Assembly (NCBI RefSeq): GCF_019703515.2
Contig: NC_059368.1
Location: forward strand, 32,685,391 to 32,749,390
DNA: 64,000 nucleotides
Direction of reading: 5' to 3'
DNA from: Myxocyprinus asiaticus
Lineage: Eukaryota > Chordata > Actinopteri > Cypriniformes > Catostomidae
Below the pieces are notes generated by a model. It was given only the letters and a program-made list of their open reading frames with translations. It did no database searches and was not told the origin of the DNA. The translations under genes were made by a program, and so were the position numbers. This document shows, in pieces, positions 1 through 22,747 of the stretch. Each line of letters starts with the position of its first letter. Within the stretch, counting starts at the first letter, position 1.

Positions 1-377
1 ATTTTGATTTGTCCCTCATTTTCTTAAAAAAAAAAATAAAAATCAACCAGTCAATCAACCCACATTGGGGCACTTACAATGAAAGTGAATGGGGCCAATC
101 CATAAACATTACTCGCTGTTTCAGAAATATAGCCACAAAATGTAAACAATATGTGTGTTAACATGGTTTTAGAAGTTTTAACCAAAGTATTCATGTAAGT
201 GCTTTTATAAAATCATAAGCATCACATTTCTGTCTTTAAACCCTTCAAAAATTGGTCCCATTCACTTCCATTGTTGGTGCCTCACTGTAACCTCCATTTT
301 TGCTTTTGTGGTTATCAACATTATGTCACAAATGCTGTCGATTGAGCTTAACTTGTACTGAACCTGGAATATTCATG
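1..377. repeat. Right part of TTAA-type TIR element, family B
   Basis: From about base 60 to 377 the sequence matches the right half of the elements at 17137-18202 and 46806-47366. It has the internal phrase around 'tcccattcacttccattg' and the terminal phrase 'gagcttaacttgtactgaac' followed by 'ctggaatattc'. The left terminus is not present, so the copy begins before the window or is truncated. It is non-coding. Family B is my label for copies that share these ends; I cannot assign a database name. Confidence 0.6.
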
Positions 378-1703
378 CTCACTTTTTCTCCTGAGAAAAC
401 AAGACTATTATAAACTAACGTGTTTCTGTCACATTGGGTTTCAGAAGTGATTTCAACAATGCTAAGATGTGCCAAGGTACCAAAGTCTCAGTCAAAAGTC
501 AGAAATCTAAAATTGAGCATAAACATTACTCATCAAAATCCTCTGAGATCAAATGATCTAAACTATGCTATCCACATTAATTTTTTAGCCCTATGCTATA
601 TGTCAACAAATGTCTCATTTTACTCATAAGGAAATTTAGGAGAAACAAGTTTATTCTTAACTGAGAGCTCCTTTGTGTCTACATAATTTTCTTTGGGATT
701 GTGTATGACTTAAAGTATTCCTGGGCTGGTATTGTCCTATAATTGACATCAGTTTTGTGAAGGTGTTTTGATCTTTATGGCATCTCTGTATTGGGCCTGC
801 ATACAGTATATTCTAATAGGGCAGAATAGCATCTGGTAGGAGACAGCTGTCCTGGGTGAAGTTATGAGGTAATGAAGCCTGAAACTCATGTTTTATCTGT
901 TGGGACTCCTGAGAATTATGAAGTGTATACTGACCTACATTCATTTGCCTGGAAATTTTTTAATGAGCCATAGAACAGCATTTTAGACAAAAACATCTCA
1001 CACAAGAAGAGTGACGGTAGTGTCACAGTGCGCAAAGTGCAACAGACAGGATTCAGTTGTGTACTTTCTATAGAGCCTATAGAGCTGAAGTGACTGTGAA
1101 TCTTATAATTTGGGCATTCAGGTGCATTCCGAATGAAATAAAATAGGGGTGCAGCGATTTAAATTTCTCACATTTGAGATTTCACATCACTGTTCTCTAG
1201 TCATAAGTAGTCGACTTGGTATGTCGCTATGAGGGGTGCACCAATAAGGAAGTTAGGCCAAAACAGAACCAATATTTTAACACAGAGATCAGGCCCTTTT
1301 ACCACAAAATGCAACATATGCACCGTGCTGCAATGTCGACATCTATTGAAATAGGCTATATAGAAAACAGATGAACAACTGAAAAGTGCTTCTGACTAGG
1401 GATGTCAATTTTCAGACATTTTCATAATCGATTGTTGTAGAAATTAATGATCAATTAATCATTAACGTTAATATCGCAAAATATGTATGTAGCCTATTGT
1501 TTAAATATAATTTACATTAATACACTTAAGGAATGCAAGTATTGGCATTTTCCTCTTTAAAATATTCTTAGTTCAGTGTATTTAAATAGATTTAGGCTGT
1601 GTTTAGTACAAATTTGTGAATTGTTTAATTTAGTTAATGAATTAGGCTACTGTTTAAAATTACCTTGTATACAAGATATGTCACATGTGCATATTTGAGT
1701 TCA
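378..1703. other. AT-rich non-coding DNA, presumed calmodulin intron 1
   Basis: No coding region or RNA gene is visible. Short stretches resemble decayed hAT ends ('ggggtgcagcgatt' near 1144, 'tagggatgtcaatt' near 1399), but I found no paired ends or target duplications for them. The whole interval would be intron if the calmodulin first exon lies upstream of the window. Confidence 0.5.
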
Positions 1704-1711
1704 ATTCTCTG

Positions 1712-2488
1712 TAGGGCTGCACCTAACGATTATTTTTTTATCGATTAATCTAGCGATTATTTTTCCGATTAGTCGATTAATCTAACGACTAATTTGCCGA
1801 TTATTCTAAAGATTTTTTAGAATTATTACTTGATTAATATAACAATTAATTAACCCAAAATACATATAAAAACTTGTCTCATTAATATTTCAATATTTTA
1901 TTAAATCATCTTCTCTTAAACACAAACAAATGTTCAAGAAACAAAGTGTGCATTGCAGGGCATTTTTCTGCAACAAAAAACAGTGTTACTATGAATGCAA
2001 ACTTTAATACAGTGAAAAAGACACTCTATTAGCATAACATTTAGAAACATTTAGAAAATCAATTTTAAGTGACTACTACTAACAGAAACACGTGTTGTAA
2101 TACTAATATGTCATGCTTGGGTGGGGACAAAAAGTAAACAGGACTTACGGTGCTGACTTGCTGCCGTCTTGACAAAGCCCTCCGGGATGCTTTTGCTTCA
2201 AGTGTTCGTTCATGGCGGATGTACTGCTGTGAAAAGCCATTTCCAATTTGCATAGCTTACACAGCACCACATTGTTGGGTCTCTGGCTAAAATACTCCCA
2301 CGCTTTAGATGACCGTAGGCAAGTTTTTTTTTTTTTTTCGCTGCAGCTTGTTCTTCGGGGGAATCCATACTTAAACCGGGCGCTGCCATTTTAATTACTC
2401 CATTGCTACGCGCCGACGCATGTTATGCAAATTGACGTATTTCTGTAATCTATGACGTCGATTACGTCTATGAATCGTCCCAGCCCTA
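1712..2488 (-). mobile_element. Non-autonomous hAT transposon with BED-finger exon
   Basis: The element begins TAGGGCTGCACC and ends CAGCCCTA. It is flanked by a perfect 8-bp duplication, ATTCTCTG, at 1704-1711 and 2489-2496. An 8-bp duplication and CAGGGCTG-type ends are characteristic of the hAT superfamily. The 777-bp element is far too short for a full hAT transposase gene. It keeps one exon-like stretch (2149-2389, minus strand) coding for a BED zinc finger, so it is an internally deleted derivative. Orientation is taken from that exon. Confidence 0.88.
2149..2389 (-). pseudogene. BED-type zinc finger exon of hAT transposase, frameshifted
   Basis: On the minus strand an ATG at 2389 opens an Ala/Pro/Glu-rich N-terminus ([18 protein letters not shown]). 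A run of 15 A residues follows, after which the frame changes. The new frame reads a clear BED finger: aromatic W and F (KAWEYF), then CKLC, then [16 protein letters not shown], giving the C-x2-C...H...H metal ligands. BED fingers bind DNA at the N-terminus of many hAT transposases. The exon ends at 2149 next to a consensus splice donor (GTAAGT on the minus strand). No catalytic domain follows. The homopolymer probably slipped and broke the frame, so this copy is not expected to give a working protein. Confidence 0.75.
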
Positions 2489-2496
2489 ATTCTCTG

Positions 2497-2971
2497 TACC
2501 AGCAGAACCAGCAGAACTATTGGTTGAATCTCAAAATGACCAAATATCAGCCTGGCCGTCATTTTGATGTACTGGCCAAAATTGGAAAAGTACCATCAAT
2601 CACATGTTTAGGCAAAACAACATGTTGTTGCATATGTTACTTTTGGGAATTGTTGCATCTTGACATTTGCTTAAAGAATGTGTGTCTTTATGATGTTTAT
2701 ATTGACCTGCAACCACTACTTTCCATTTATTGCCCAATTAAAAAAGAAAAAATGGTCCACACAATGGGACAGATAGTCTTCTATGGTTGATGCTGGATGA
2801 CAGGGAGTCCCAGAGCAGCTGTGTCTGATCCTCTGGTGCAGTGCCCCATCTCCCAGACAGGGGTGAAGGGGGTAACCTGGGTACTGGGCACATGGGCATG
2901 AGGAATAAAATGAGCCATACAGCTGGAAACAAGAAGGCTCACTTCCAACAACAACCCAACATAGCTGTCAA
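2497..2971. other. Non-coding intronic DNA, nothing recognised
   Basis: I see no gene, RNA gene or paired repeat ends. Open frames here are short and show no recognisable domain. Confidence 0.4.
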
Positions 2972-3428
2972 TAGGGCTGGGCGATATAGCTAAAAAATTA
3001 TATTGTGATATTTGTCATCCTTTTGAAGATATTTGTTAATAGGTATAGGACGATATGCTTATCTAACAACTTGGTTGGATATACGAAATGAGGTTCACGA
3101 TTCAATAAAATCTCGATTCGATAAAATAACACTTAAATGACAAAGTATGACAGAATATTTTTTGAAAAATTTTGAGCAAAATGCACATTATAATTTCTCA
3201 TTAAAATAAAGTTCTGTAATACACAATATAAATGTTCAAAGTTTAAATAATAAGAGTTACTCATATACCTTTCTCTGTAAGAAAAGATTACAAACAAACG
3301 AGCCTTCAAAAATAGTGGGCTACATTCAGGCTGATCAGGTGCTGAACAAACAATCGAACCTGTCCTGAAAAAGTATGTGAAAGTGTATATTTTTTTTTAT
3401 TAATTTGTTTGTCATCATTATTATAGTC

Positions 3429-5122
3429 TAGGGCTGCAACAAACTATTATTTTGATCATTGATTAATCTTCGAATATTTCAAAGATTAATCAATTAATCG
3501 GATAAAAAATAAAATTTTATTTCTTCTAATTCTATACTCTCACAAATCTATGAACAAAGCCTGAATCATCAAAAGTTAAGTTTGAATTTATTATTACTTT
3601 CAGGACATACGCTTCAATAGGCAGTCCACATGGTGTTACACTTGCACTGATGCCACAGTATACTACCCAAGACTCAAGCTTCATAATGACAGTGAAATAC
3701 CACATTGTTTTTTATTCATTACAGTTGTATGTAGAGTAGCAATATTCACAGATAGCAGTGGTATTCGGCTGAACTCGGTGGTGAAGCAGCTCAGACTGTG
3801 AGCCCAGGCCAGGGGCTGTTCAAACAGATGGAACACAACAGACTGGAACCGAACGTGAGGATCACGAGACACACATTTCCAAGTTGAACATCTTTCCTGA
3901 CAAAGAATTTAAACATCTCATTGCTTAATCTGAGAAACACTTATAAGAGAGCAAGACGCAATGGCCAAAGACCTCCACCAACTGTAAGGGGCTGTTCACA
4001 CCGAACGCTTTTGCAACCATCCATTTGTTTTTCTATGTAAACGCACTAGGCAAATGTCTTTGTTTCGCTTTGTTGTTGTTTATCCAGCGTGTCATGCAGG
4101 GGCACTGTTTTTTAGATGCTGTTTCTAATTAAAAATAACTTTAAAAAGCATCTTGAAACACTTGCTTTCTGTCAAACTGTATTTGTTGCGTTGTGTCTAG
4201 ACTTTTTTAGCGCAAGAATGCGATCAATCTGAGGTCAGTTCTTGGCACACATCCAAAATTCAAATGCATAGTTTTAGGATTCAAGTGTGCTTTTTTTTTT
4301 TTCTTAAATTCAATGAATATTTTACATTTGACAGCCCTACATTCAAATATCAGGAGCATTGTTATACATTATATTCAGCATTACACACAGTTTAAAATGG
4401 TTCAATCATCTGTAAACCCTGTGCAAATTCACTCTGGCGCTGAAGACTCATCACGGTGCTCACTGTATTACATGCGCTTACATGAGCAGGAGAAAACACT
4501 TTAAAAACCGGCACACCTTGACTGCTGAGACTTCAGTCTGATATCCATGAAATCGTGGTATGATGTTGTACGAGTTTAATCAAAATGATTGCGCTCCTTT
4601 TCTCCATTGCGATCGGTTTGATTGACGCGAATGAGCGCTCGCTTGCTTGCTCATTAAAGTTTAACGGAGACTCACTTGTGGTAAGAACAAACAGTTTTGC
4701 AAAATACGCAGCCGATTTTGAATTCATAACATGTTTACATTATAAAACAGAGAAAATAGCAGTAAAATGAAAGTGATGCACTGGAGAGAAACAACTCTCA
4801 CGCATCAAACAGCACAAGCGCTCTGTAAATGCACCTGATGCAGCAGCCGCTCCACATTAAACTGTATGATTATTATGATCTTCTTTAAGGTGTTTATAAA
4901 GTGCTCTCGTGCACTGGACATCTTGGGTCATGTTTTTCCACTACAACTTGTTTCCGTTGTTTTTTCAAACGAGTTTCATAATAGAACACATTTTTCACTT
5001 GACTGTGAAGTGATGTCACTGATGGGGTTTCTCCGTGCTTAACTAATCGATAATTAAATTTGTTGTTGATGATTTCCATTATCGATAATTATTGATTTTA
5101 TCGAGTAGTTGTTGCAGTCCTA
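3429..5122. mobile_element. Non-autonomous hAT element with perfect 8-bp target duplication
   Basis: The left end is TAGGGCTGCAACAAACTA and the right end is TAGTTGTTGCAGTCCTA, which are inverted copies. TTATAGTC occurs directly outside both ends (3421-3428 and 5123-5130), the expected 8-bp hAT duplication. The 1694-bp interior has many stops in all frames and no transposase motif I can recognise, so it needed transposase from elsewhere. Subterminal AT-rich sequence with repeated 'cgattaat'-like motifs is also typical. Confidence 0.87.
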
Positions 5123-5832
5123 TTATAGTCACATTTTAACTTTTATAAAAATTCTTCATTTTATCAATTAATATTATCTCATGAAATTGTATATACAATA
5201 ATGATACAAGCTGTCGATGTTTTAAATAATGTGTACAGTTTACAAGTAATAACTAAGTTTACATTCATTTGTATAACTAGTACTAAAATTGTACTGTCAC
5301 TTTAAGAGTTCAACAAGCATCTCACTGACTCACACAGTGTTCTGGTTCATTAACAAGAGAGAAGTCTGTTTTTTTTTTTATTTTTTATTTTTTTCGCATC
5401 CATGCAATTTGTGATTTAAAATTAATATTTCGTTTTTTTTATCTGACTGTAAGGAACAGAAAGGATATTAAAAGACACATTATTCAATGAAAGTGGAGTG
5501 GATCATCTTCAATGGACACATTGCATGGAAGAAGTGGTCCATTTTAATTTCAAGCACTTTTCGTCAAAACAAGGCGATTTTTTCCAGGTAAATTCAAGCA
5601 CTTTAAGCACTTCAGGACCTTGTGCGAACCCTGTAAATGGTGTAGAAAAAAGTGCAGTGGGGGTAGAGAGAGAGATTTATGATGATGATTTATGATCATT
5701 TATGATCACATGGACAGAAAACAATGTTGCAAATTTCAAAATATCGAGTTTTGCCTCAATATGGTTCATAATTGTTTTTGTTTGTGATATATCGAAATTC
5801 GAATGGGATGGGAAGATATAGCCTGTTCTTTA

Positions 5833-5930
5833 TACACTGATCAGCCATAACATTAAAACCACCTGCCTAATATTGTGTAGGTCCCCCTCTTACCCCCAAA
5901 ACAGCATGTGAGGAACAGGGTGAAAATTAC
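5833..5930. repeat. Terminal fragment of a fish Tc1-like element
   Basis: The phrases 'cactgatcagccataaca' and 'aggtccccctcttaccccc' match the terminal part of a widespread fish Tc1/mariner-type family as I remember it. Related internal fragments lie at 9041-9470 and 23895-24145. Only one end is present and nothing coding remains. Confidence 0.5.
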
Positions 5931-6213
5931 AAATGTATGAACTGATAATATGCCCTTTTACTTGTGATTTGTGTGTAAGGAAGTAAAAGTCATTGTTATT
6001 GTTGCGCCTCTAGTGTTCATTTTACTAGGAACTGCTACAATATGTTCAACAAGCCATGTAAAAATAATTTTGCAAAAATATAGGTATAGTAACATGATTG
6101 TATGAGACCAGGTTGAATGACTCACTCATTTGGAAACTTGATGGCCAAATTAAAAGAAGTGCATTAAAATCGTTGCGATATTGACAATGTTGCTTAATTT
6201 TATATCGCCAGCA

Positions 6214-7104
6214 AAATCATTGCAAATATGTGAATATTCAATATATCTTCAGCTGCAACCACCACTGTACCAAGCATGCATACCTTAGAAAAGATCTTAA
6301 CTCAGTTATCTCAGCAGCATGTCATATGTCATGCGAGTATAGCTGCTTAATGCACAAATTAAGTAGAATAATTAGGAAGCATGAGTCTTCCTTTGTCTTT
6401 GGCCCATTAGCTCCTCTCCTCCCCTTCATAATGTGGGTTATTTGTTTCCCTAGCAGCTCTCATCCACTTTAGCAAGCTCTTGAGAGTCCCGCAGTTCTCA
6501 CAAGCCGTTTTTCCACTATCGGGCCAGTGCGAGCCAGGGCCATAAACTGGTCAGCCGGGGCCAATAGCCTCGGACCATGAGCCGCGAGACCAAAATCGCT
6601 CTGCATCCCACCATCAGGCCAAAAGCCCTGCAGCGTTGCCCTAAAACCTGCCTTTAATATGCCGCCCTGGTGCAAACTATAAAGATAATTTAACGTTGAC
6701 AACTCACCGACTTTAGCTGCCACGGTGTCTCGAGTGGTCTCTCCACTAACAGCGGGATGGAGATTCGATGATCCCGAACCATGGAAAGTTCTTATATTGG
6801 GCACTGCTTTGTCCATTATGCATCTTAACGGATGTGTAATGTGTCCAGTACTGGATAATTCTACAGGTAACAGCTTGAGTCTGCAGTATAACAGTGGCCT
6901 CTAGAGGTGAAACAAAAACAATCATTTAAACTTTGTGGGAATTTTCTTCATCTAAATCTTTTATCATTGACAATATTCATCCTTTTTTTGTTAATCTTCA
7001 CTTTATTGCAAATTTTGTTATTTTGATTAGATAATCTAATTAGTTCTAATTGATGCGAGAGCATGTAAAGAAAAATGCTACTGTATGGGATTTTGCCCTG
7101 TCAG
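6214..7104. other. Non-coding DNA with a GC-richer unassigned block
   Basis: Most is AT-rich and unremarkable. Bases 6490-6830 are clearly GC-richer than their surroundings and hold a 115-codon open frame on the minus strand. Its product has no domain I recognise. It could be a repeat fragment, but I found no second copy or paired ends here. Confidence 0.4.
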
Positions 7105-8281
7105 CACACTGGCAGCCAAAAGTTTGGAATAATCTACAGATTTTGCTCTTATGGAAAAAAAAATTGGTACTTTTATTCACCAAAGTGGCATTCAACTGAT
7201 CACAATGTATAGTCAGGACATTAATAACGTGAAAAATTACTATTACAATTTTTTAAAAAAAATACTTCAAAGTGTTCTCATCAAAAAATCCTCCATGTGC
7301 AGCAATGACAGCTTTGCAGATCCTTGGCATTCTAGTTGTCAGTTTGTCCAGATACTCAGGTGACATTTCACCCCACGCTTCCTGTAGCACTTACCATAGA
7401 TATGGCTGTCCTGTCGGCCACTTCTCACACACCTTACAGTCTAGCTGATCCCACAAAAGCTCAATGGGTTTAAGATCCATAACACTCTCTTCCAGTTATC
7501 TGTTGTCCAATGTCTGTGTTTCTTTGCCCACTCTAACCTTTTCTTTTTGTTTTTCTGTTTCAAAAGTGTATTTTTCTTTGCAATTCTTCCCATAAGGCCT
7601 GCACCCCTGAGTCTTCTCTTTGCTGTTGTACATGAAACTGGTGTTGAGTGGGTAGAATTCAATGAAGCTGTCAGCTGAGGACATGTGAGGTGTCTATTTC
7701 TCAAACTAGAGACTCTGATGTACTTATCCTCTTGTTTAGTTGTACATCTGGCCTTCCACATCAGTTGTCCTTTGTCTTTGAAGACTGTAGTGTACACCTT
7801 TGTATGAAACCTTTGCAATTTCAAACATTATATAGTCTTCATTCTTCAAAACAATAATTGACTGACGAGTTTCTAGAGAAAGCTGTTTCTTTTTTGCCAT
7901 TTTTGACCTAATATTGACCTTAAGACATGTCAGTCTACTGTATAGTGTGACAACTCAAAAACAAACACAAAGACAATGTTAAGCTTCATTTAACAAACCA
8001 AATAGCTTTCAGCAGTGTTTGATATAATGGCAAGTGATTTTCTAGTATCAAATTAGCAATTTAGCAAGATTACTCAAGGATAAGGTGTTGGAGTGATGGC
8101 TGCTAGAAATGGGGCCTGTCTAGATTTGATCAAAAATGACTTTTTTCAAATAGACGATGCTGTTTTTTACATCAGTAATGTCCTGACTGTACTTTGTGAT
8201 CAGCTGAATGCCACTTTGTTGAATTAAAGTACCAATATCCTTATGAAACTGTACATTATTCCAAACTTTTGGCCACCAGTG
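7105..8281 (-). mobile_element. Internally deleted Tc1-like transposon
   Basis: The ends are long inverted repeats: 'actggcagccaaaagtttgg' on the left and 'ccaaacttttggccaccagt' on the right. Similarity continues inwards for about 200 bp ('tagtcaggacattaataacg' against 'catcagtaatgtcctgact'). The transposase remnant between them is on the minus strand. The right end abuts a (GT)n run. Long inverted repeats with a short single-ORF interior are typical of the fish Tc1-like lineage. Exact ends are uncertain by a few bases. Confidence 0.82.
7263..7900 (-). pseudogene. Tc1-like transposase lacking the DDE core
   Basis: The minus-strand ATG at 7900 starts MAKKKQLSLETRQSIIVL, a Tc1-type N-terminus. 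A frameshift near 7830 leads into a recognisable DNA-binding and linker region (KYIRVSSLRNRHLTCPQL, then KRRLRGAGLMGRIAKK, RLEWAKKHRHWT). After 'WKRVLW' the frame jumps directly to ILNPLSFCG, a decayed form of the PDLNPIE motif that carries the last catalytic acid. The region holding the first two catalytic aspartates is therefore gone. The C-terminus (EAWGEMSPEYLDKL, AVIAAHGG) is still legible in another frame. This copy cannot catalyse transposition. Confidence 0.8.
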
Positions 8282-8299
8282 TGTGTGTGTGTGTGTGTG
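8281..8299 (+). repeat. (GT)n microsatellite
   Basis: A pure GT run of about 19 bases lies directly against the right end of the preceding Tc1-like element. Confidence 0.9.
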
Positions 8300-8314
8300 A
8301 TATATAATTTATGT

Positions 8315-9040
8315 ACAGGGTTGGGAGGGTTACTTTTGAAATGTACTCAACTACAGATTACAAAATACATGCTGTAAAATGTAATTTGTAATGTATTCTG
8401 TTAGATTACTCAAGGTCAGTAATGTATTCTAAATACTTCGGATTACTTCTTCAGCACTGGTAGATTTTTTCACTTGTTTTGACTATAAAAACTCTGCCAG
8501 TACAGTAAGACAAAATACACATGTTAAAAATACATTCTCTGAAAAACCTAAATATCTTATGCAGTGTTGTTTCTAAAACAAGATAAATCAAATTGATCTT
8601 GTTTTAAGGAATTTTAGACATTTTTACAGGAAAACAATACAAAAATTAGGATCAAAAATAAGATTTTTGCCCTAATATCAAAGGTCTTACTAGAAAAAAA
8701 GAAATTATCCAATGTGAATTTTCTTGATAAAAAAATATGATCGTGCCTGGTAACATGTGCATGTAAAATGGCTAGAAATAGCATTTTAGCTTAGCGTAAA
8801 GCTGACAATTTACACAAGGTTTATTTTTGTTTCTTCTGCTCCAAACTTACTTCAAACGTACTTCTCTGTCTGCTCGTATGAATGTAACACATCATAAGAA
8901 TGTGTTTCACCGCTGTTCAAATGCACTTTGGATCACATCATTTATATGTATAAATGTTTTCCATCTGAAAGGACTAAATATTAAATTAAACAAATGACGA
9001 TAAAATGCAAAATAATCTCTTCAGTAATCAAAATACTTTT
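8315..9040. repeat. Dispersed fish repeat with 'gggttgggagggttactttt' start
   Basis: The opening, followed by 'ctcaactacagattaca', 'gtaatgtattctgttag' and 'cggattacttcttcagcac', is a common fish DNA-transposon terminus in my memory. A related phrase 'gtaatcaaaatactttttg' at 9026-9044 may be the opposite end, cut by the next element. Family assignment is open and no coding capacity is seen. Confidence 0.45.
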
Positions 9041-9470
9041 TGCATTCTGAGATGATATTCTTCTCACCACAATTGTACAGAGCGGTTATCTGAGTTACCG
9101 TAGACTTTGTCAGTTCAAACCAGTCTGGCCATTCTCTGTTGACCTCTCTCATCAACAAGGCATTTCCGTCTGCAGAACTGCCGCTCACTGGATGTTTTTT
9201 GTTTTTGTCACCATTCTGAGTAAATTCTAGAGACTGTTGTGTGTGAAAATCGCAGGAGATCAGCAGTTACAGAAATACTCAAACCAGCCCATCTGGCACC
9301 AACAATCATCCATGAGATTACCTAATCAGCCAATCGTGTGGCAGCAGTGCAGTGCATAAATAATGCAGATATGGGTCAGGAGCTTCAGTTAATGTTCACA
9401 TCAACCATCAGAATGGGGAAAAAATTTGATCTCAGTGATTTGAACCGTGGTATGACTGTTTGTGCCAGAT
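9041..9470. mobile_element. Tc1-like element fragment
   Basis: The block from 'cattctgagatgatattc' to 'tttgaaccgtggtatgac' is shared in part with 23895-24145 (same orientation) and 41580-42176 (partly inverted). Its right part contains 'atggggaaaaaatttgatct', the start of a transposase N-terminus (MGKKFDLSDLNRG). A stretch on the opposite strand corresponds to the following helix-turn-helix region, so the copy is rearranged or folded back. No catalytic domain remains. Confidence 0.65.
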
Positions 9471-10321
9471 GTATTATCAGTGTAGTATCAGTCAGTTGCT
9501 CACCATTAAAATAAAGAATAAATTCAAATAAAATAAATAGCAAAATAAACATCAGTAGTACTGTTTAGTATCAGTCAAATGCTGACTATATTAATACTGC
9601 CAGTCAATTATTGGCAGGTTGTAAAACAAGAAGCATTTACACCTGCCGAATAAAGAGATAAACAGCGGCAGCGGTGTTACACTGTATTCTGCTATACAAG
9701 TTCAGGGGAAACTTTCAACGGTGGAGAACCAGACTTTTAAATATTACATTTTATAAATGCAATGACTGGAATTGTTCGGTTGAAGGGGGTACCAAACTGT
9801 GAATCCTTAACAAAACAGTTTGGTGAATACATGTTTACACTTTAGTTTCCACTCAGCTGACAAGAATGAAAGTAGCTACATGGTTAGCTAGTTAGCTATA
9901 AGCTCGTTGTCATGGAGAGTAAAAGATGGACCAGCATTGCATCTCACCAACTAGGTAACAACATAGCGTGAAATCAACACTCATCAGACACAATCCACCA
10001 CTGCACCATTGTCTGCTGAGCTGCAAAAAGATGCTCTGTTGTTTACCTTTCAATCTGCTACATTGCTGACTGCACTGACAAACTATAGCTGGCTAACAGC
10101 AAACAGACATGAGTGACATGGTTGTCAGGGACAGGGTTAACATTATATTAGTTATATTGAAAAGGGAAAATGATGGGGTCATTGTTTATTAACTTTCCAG
10201 TATGTATTTCACAAACTAGTTAGCAGCTTACCGAGAAGAGACCGCTCAACCCGATATATCGGTCGGGCACTATTACTGAGTAACCAACATCTCTTTTTTT
10301 TTGTTTTTCTTTGATTTACAG
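9471..10321. other. End of calmodulin intron 1
   Basis: AT-rich DNA without recognisable coding sequence. A phrase 'cccgatatatcggtcgggca' near 10250 resembles a hAT-like terminus but is unpaired. The interval ends with a T-rich tract and the acceptor AG at 10320-10321. Confidence 0.6.
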
Positions 10322-21581
<11,260 letters not shown>

Positions 21582-21707
21582 AGCCGCCGCCTTCTGCCAT
21601 GCCCTCTTAGAAGAGAAAAAAATCAGTCAGATGTTTTACTTACCTCTTGGGGAAAAAAAATGTTTATTTATTCATAATGTTTCTGTTTTAAAATAATTGA
21701 ATGTTAA

Positions 21708-21713
21708 AATAAA
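21708..21713 (+). promoter_or_regulatory. calm: Proximal polyadenylation signal
   Basis: AATAAA about 127 bases after the stop codon. Use of this site would give a short 3' UTR of about 150 bases. Confidence 0.6.
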
Positions 21714-22473
21714 GTATCCTTCTGTCCACATAGAAAATAATGGAAAAATCTGCATGAAATGATTAGTGATCCTGTCCCCAAAGATCAGTCTAGCATCAGT
21801 TATTCAAGAGAAAAATAATCTGTAACTACCTTCAAACTGAAGAAAAACAGCATTTGGTGAACTCTTTCAGTTCCATCTGCTCTTGATAATGTTTGGGCTG
21901 GCCATCCTCCTTTCGTTCTCTTGTTTTCCTGTTCTTCATGCATGCAGCTTGAGCCCGGAGCTCATTCTCCAGCCAATCAGAGCCTGCGGAGTCCACTGAA
22001 GTGTTGTATTGTGGGTTTTTGTAATTTAAGAGGAACCATAAGTAGAGAGAAAGCTTGTAAATTCAAGTGTAAAGTGGAATGGGGCTTTATTGTATTGTGG
22101 GGGATAAAAACGTAAAAGTCAAAAACAAGAAGAAAAAAAATACAAAAACAAAGTCTCAGATGTTTGGCATGATTTATTGTTTCAGATATTTTTTTTTTAT
22201 TTTTGTTGATTTGTTATTTAGTTTGAATGACTTTATATTTTCCTGGACGGCCTTCTCCTCCGTGGTGTGCTGCACCATGATGATGGAGTTGACGGTGGCG
22301 TGTTCTAGTTGGTTGGAGGAGTGTGGCTGAGCCTTCAATTTTCTCTCCTCTGTTTCTTTACTCTTGACCGGTGAATTCTCCCCTATACTGCGTCTGTGGT
22401 GGGAGTCTACACTCCACTCTTCAGTTTGCATTCATTCCAAGTTGTACATGCTACTGTTTTACTATTTTCTTCA

Positions 22474-22479
22474 AATAAA
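22474..22479 (+). promoter_or_regulatory. calm: Distal polyadenylation signal
   Basis: AATAAA followed by 'gtgaccatgtac' and then the G/T-rich 'gctgtttgagttgttcc', which could act as the downstream element. Use would give a 3' UTR of about 0.9 kb. Multiple poly(A) sites are well known for CALM genes. Confidence 0.7.
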
Positions 22480-22747
22480 GTGACCATGTACTTTACGACT
22501 ACTGCTCTGCTGTTTGAGTTGTTCCTTATGTACAAAACTTTATTCAGCATGTGTCTGTTAAAGGAATAGTTTACCCAAAAATTTAAATTCTGGCATTGTT
22601 TTCCTCACCCTCATGTCGTTACAAATGTGTATGCTGTTATTTTTATTGTGGAATGCAAAAGGAGAATTTTTGGATGAATATTTACACAACAACAGTTTAT
22701 TGAGACCAGCTGTCGAGCTCTAAAAAAACACCATAAAAGCAGCTTAA

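Larger units (their letters stand above)
2972..6213. repeat. Possible decayed hAT-like element enclosing a younger hAT insertion
   Basis: It starts AGGGCTGGGCGATATAG, a typical fish hAT-like terminus, and may end at 'tatatcgccagc' near 6202-6213. Between the two lie AT-rich DNA and the well-bounded hAT element at 3429-5122. I found no target duplication for the outer pair, and the right end has drifted. The pairing is therefore tentative. Confidence 0.3.
21582..22505 (+). other. calm: Calmodulin 3' UTR
   Basis: Starts after the TGA and extends to just past the distal polyadenylation signal. The sequence is free of the repeats that fill the introns. 22185-22450 includes a GC-richer section with CA/TG-rich words. 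The end is inferred from the distal AATAAA and a T/G-rich stretch at about 22510-22530. Confidence 0.7.
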
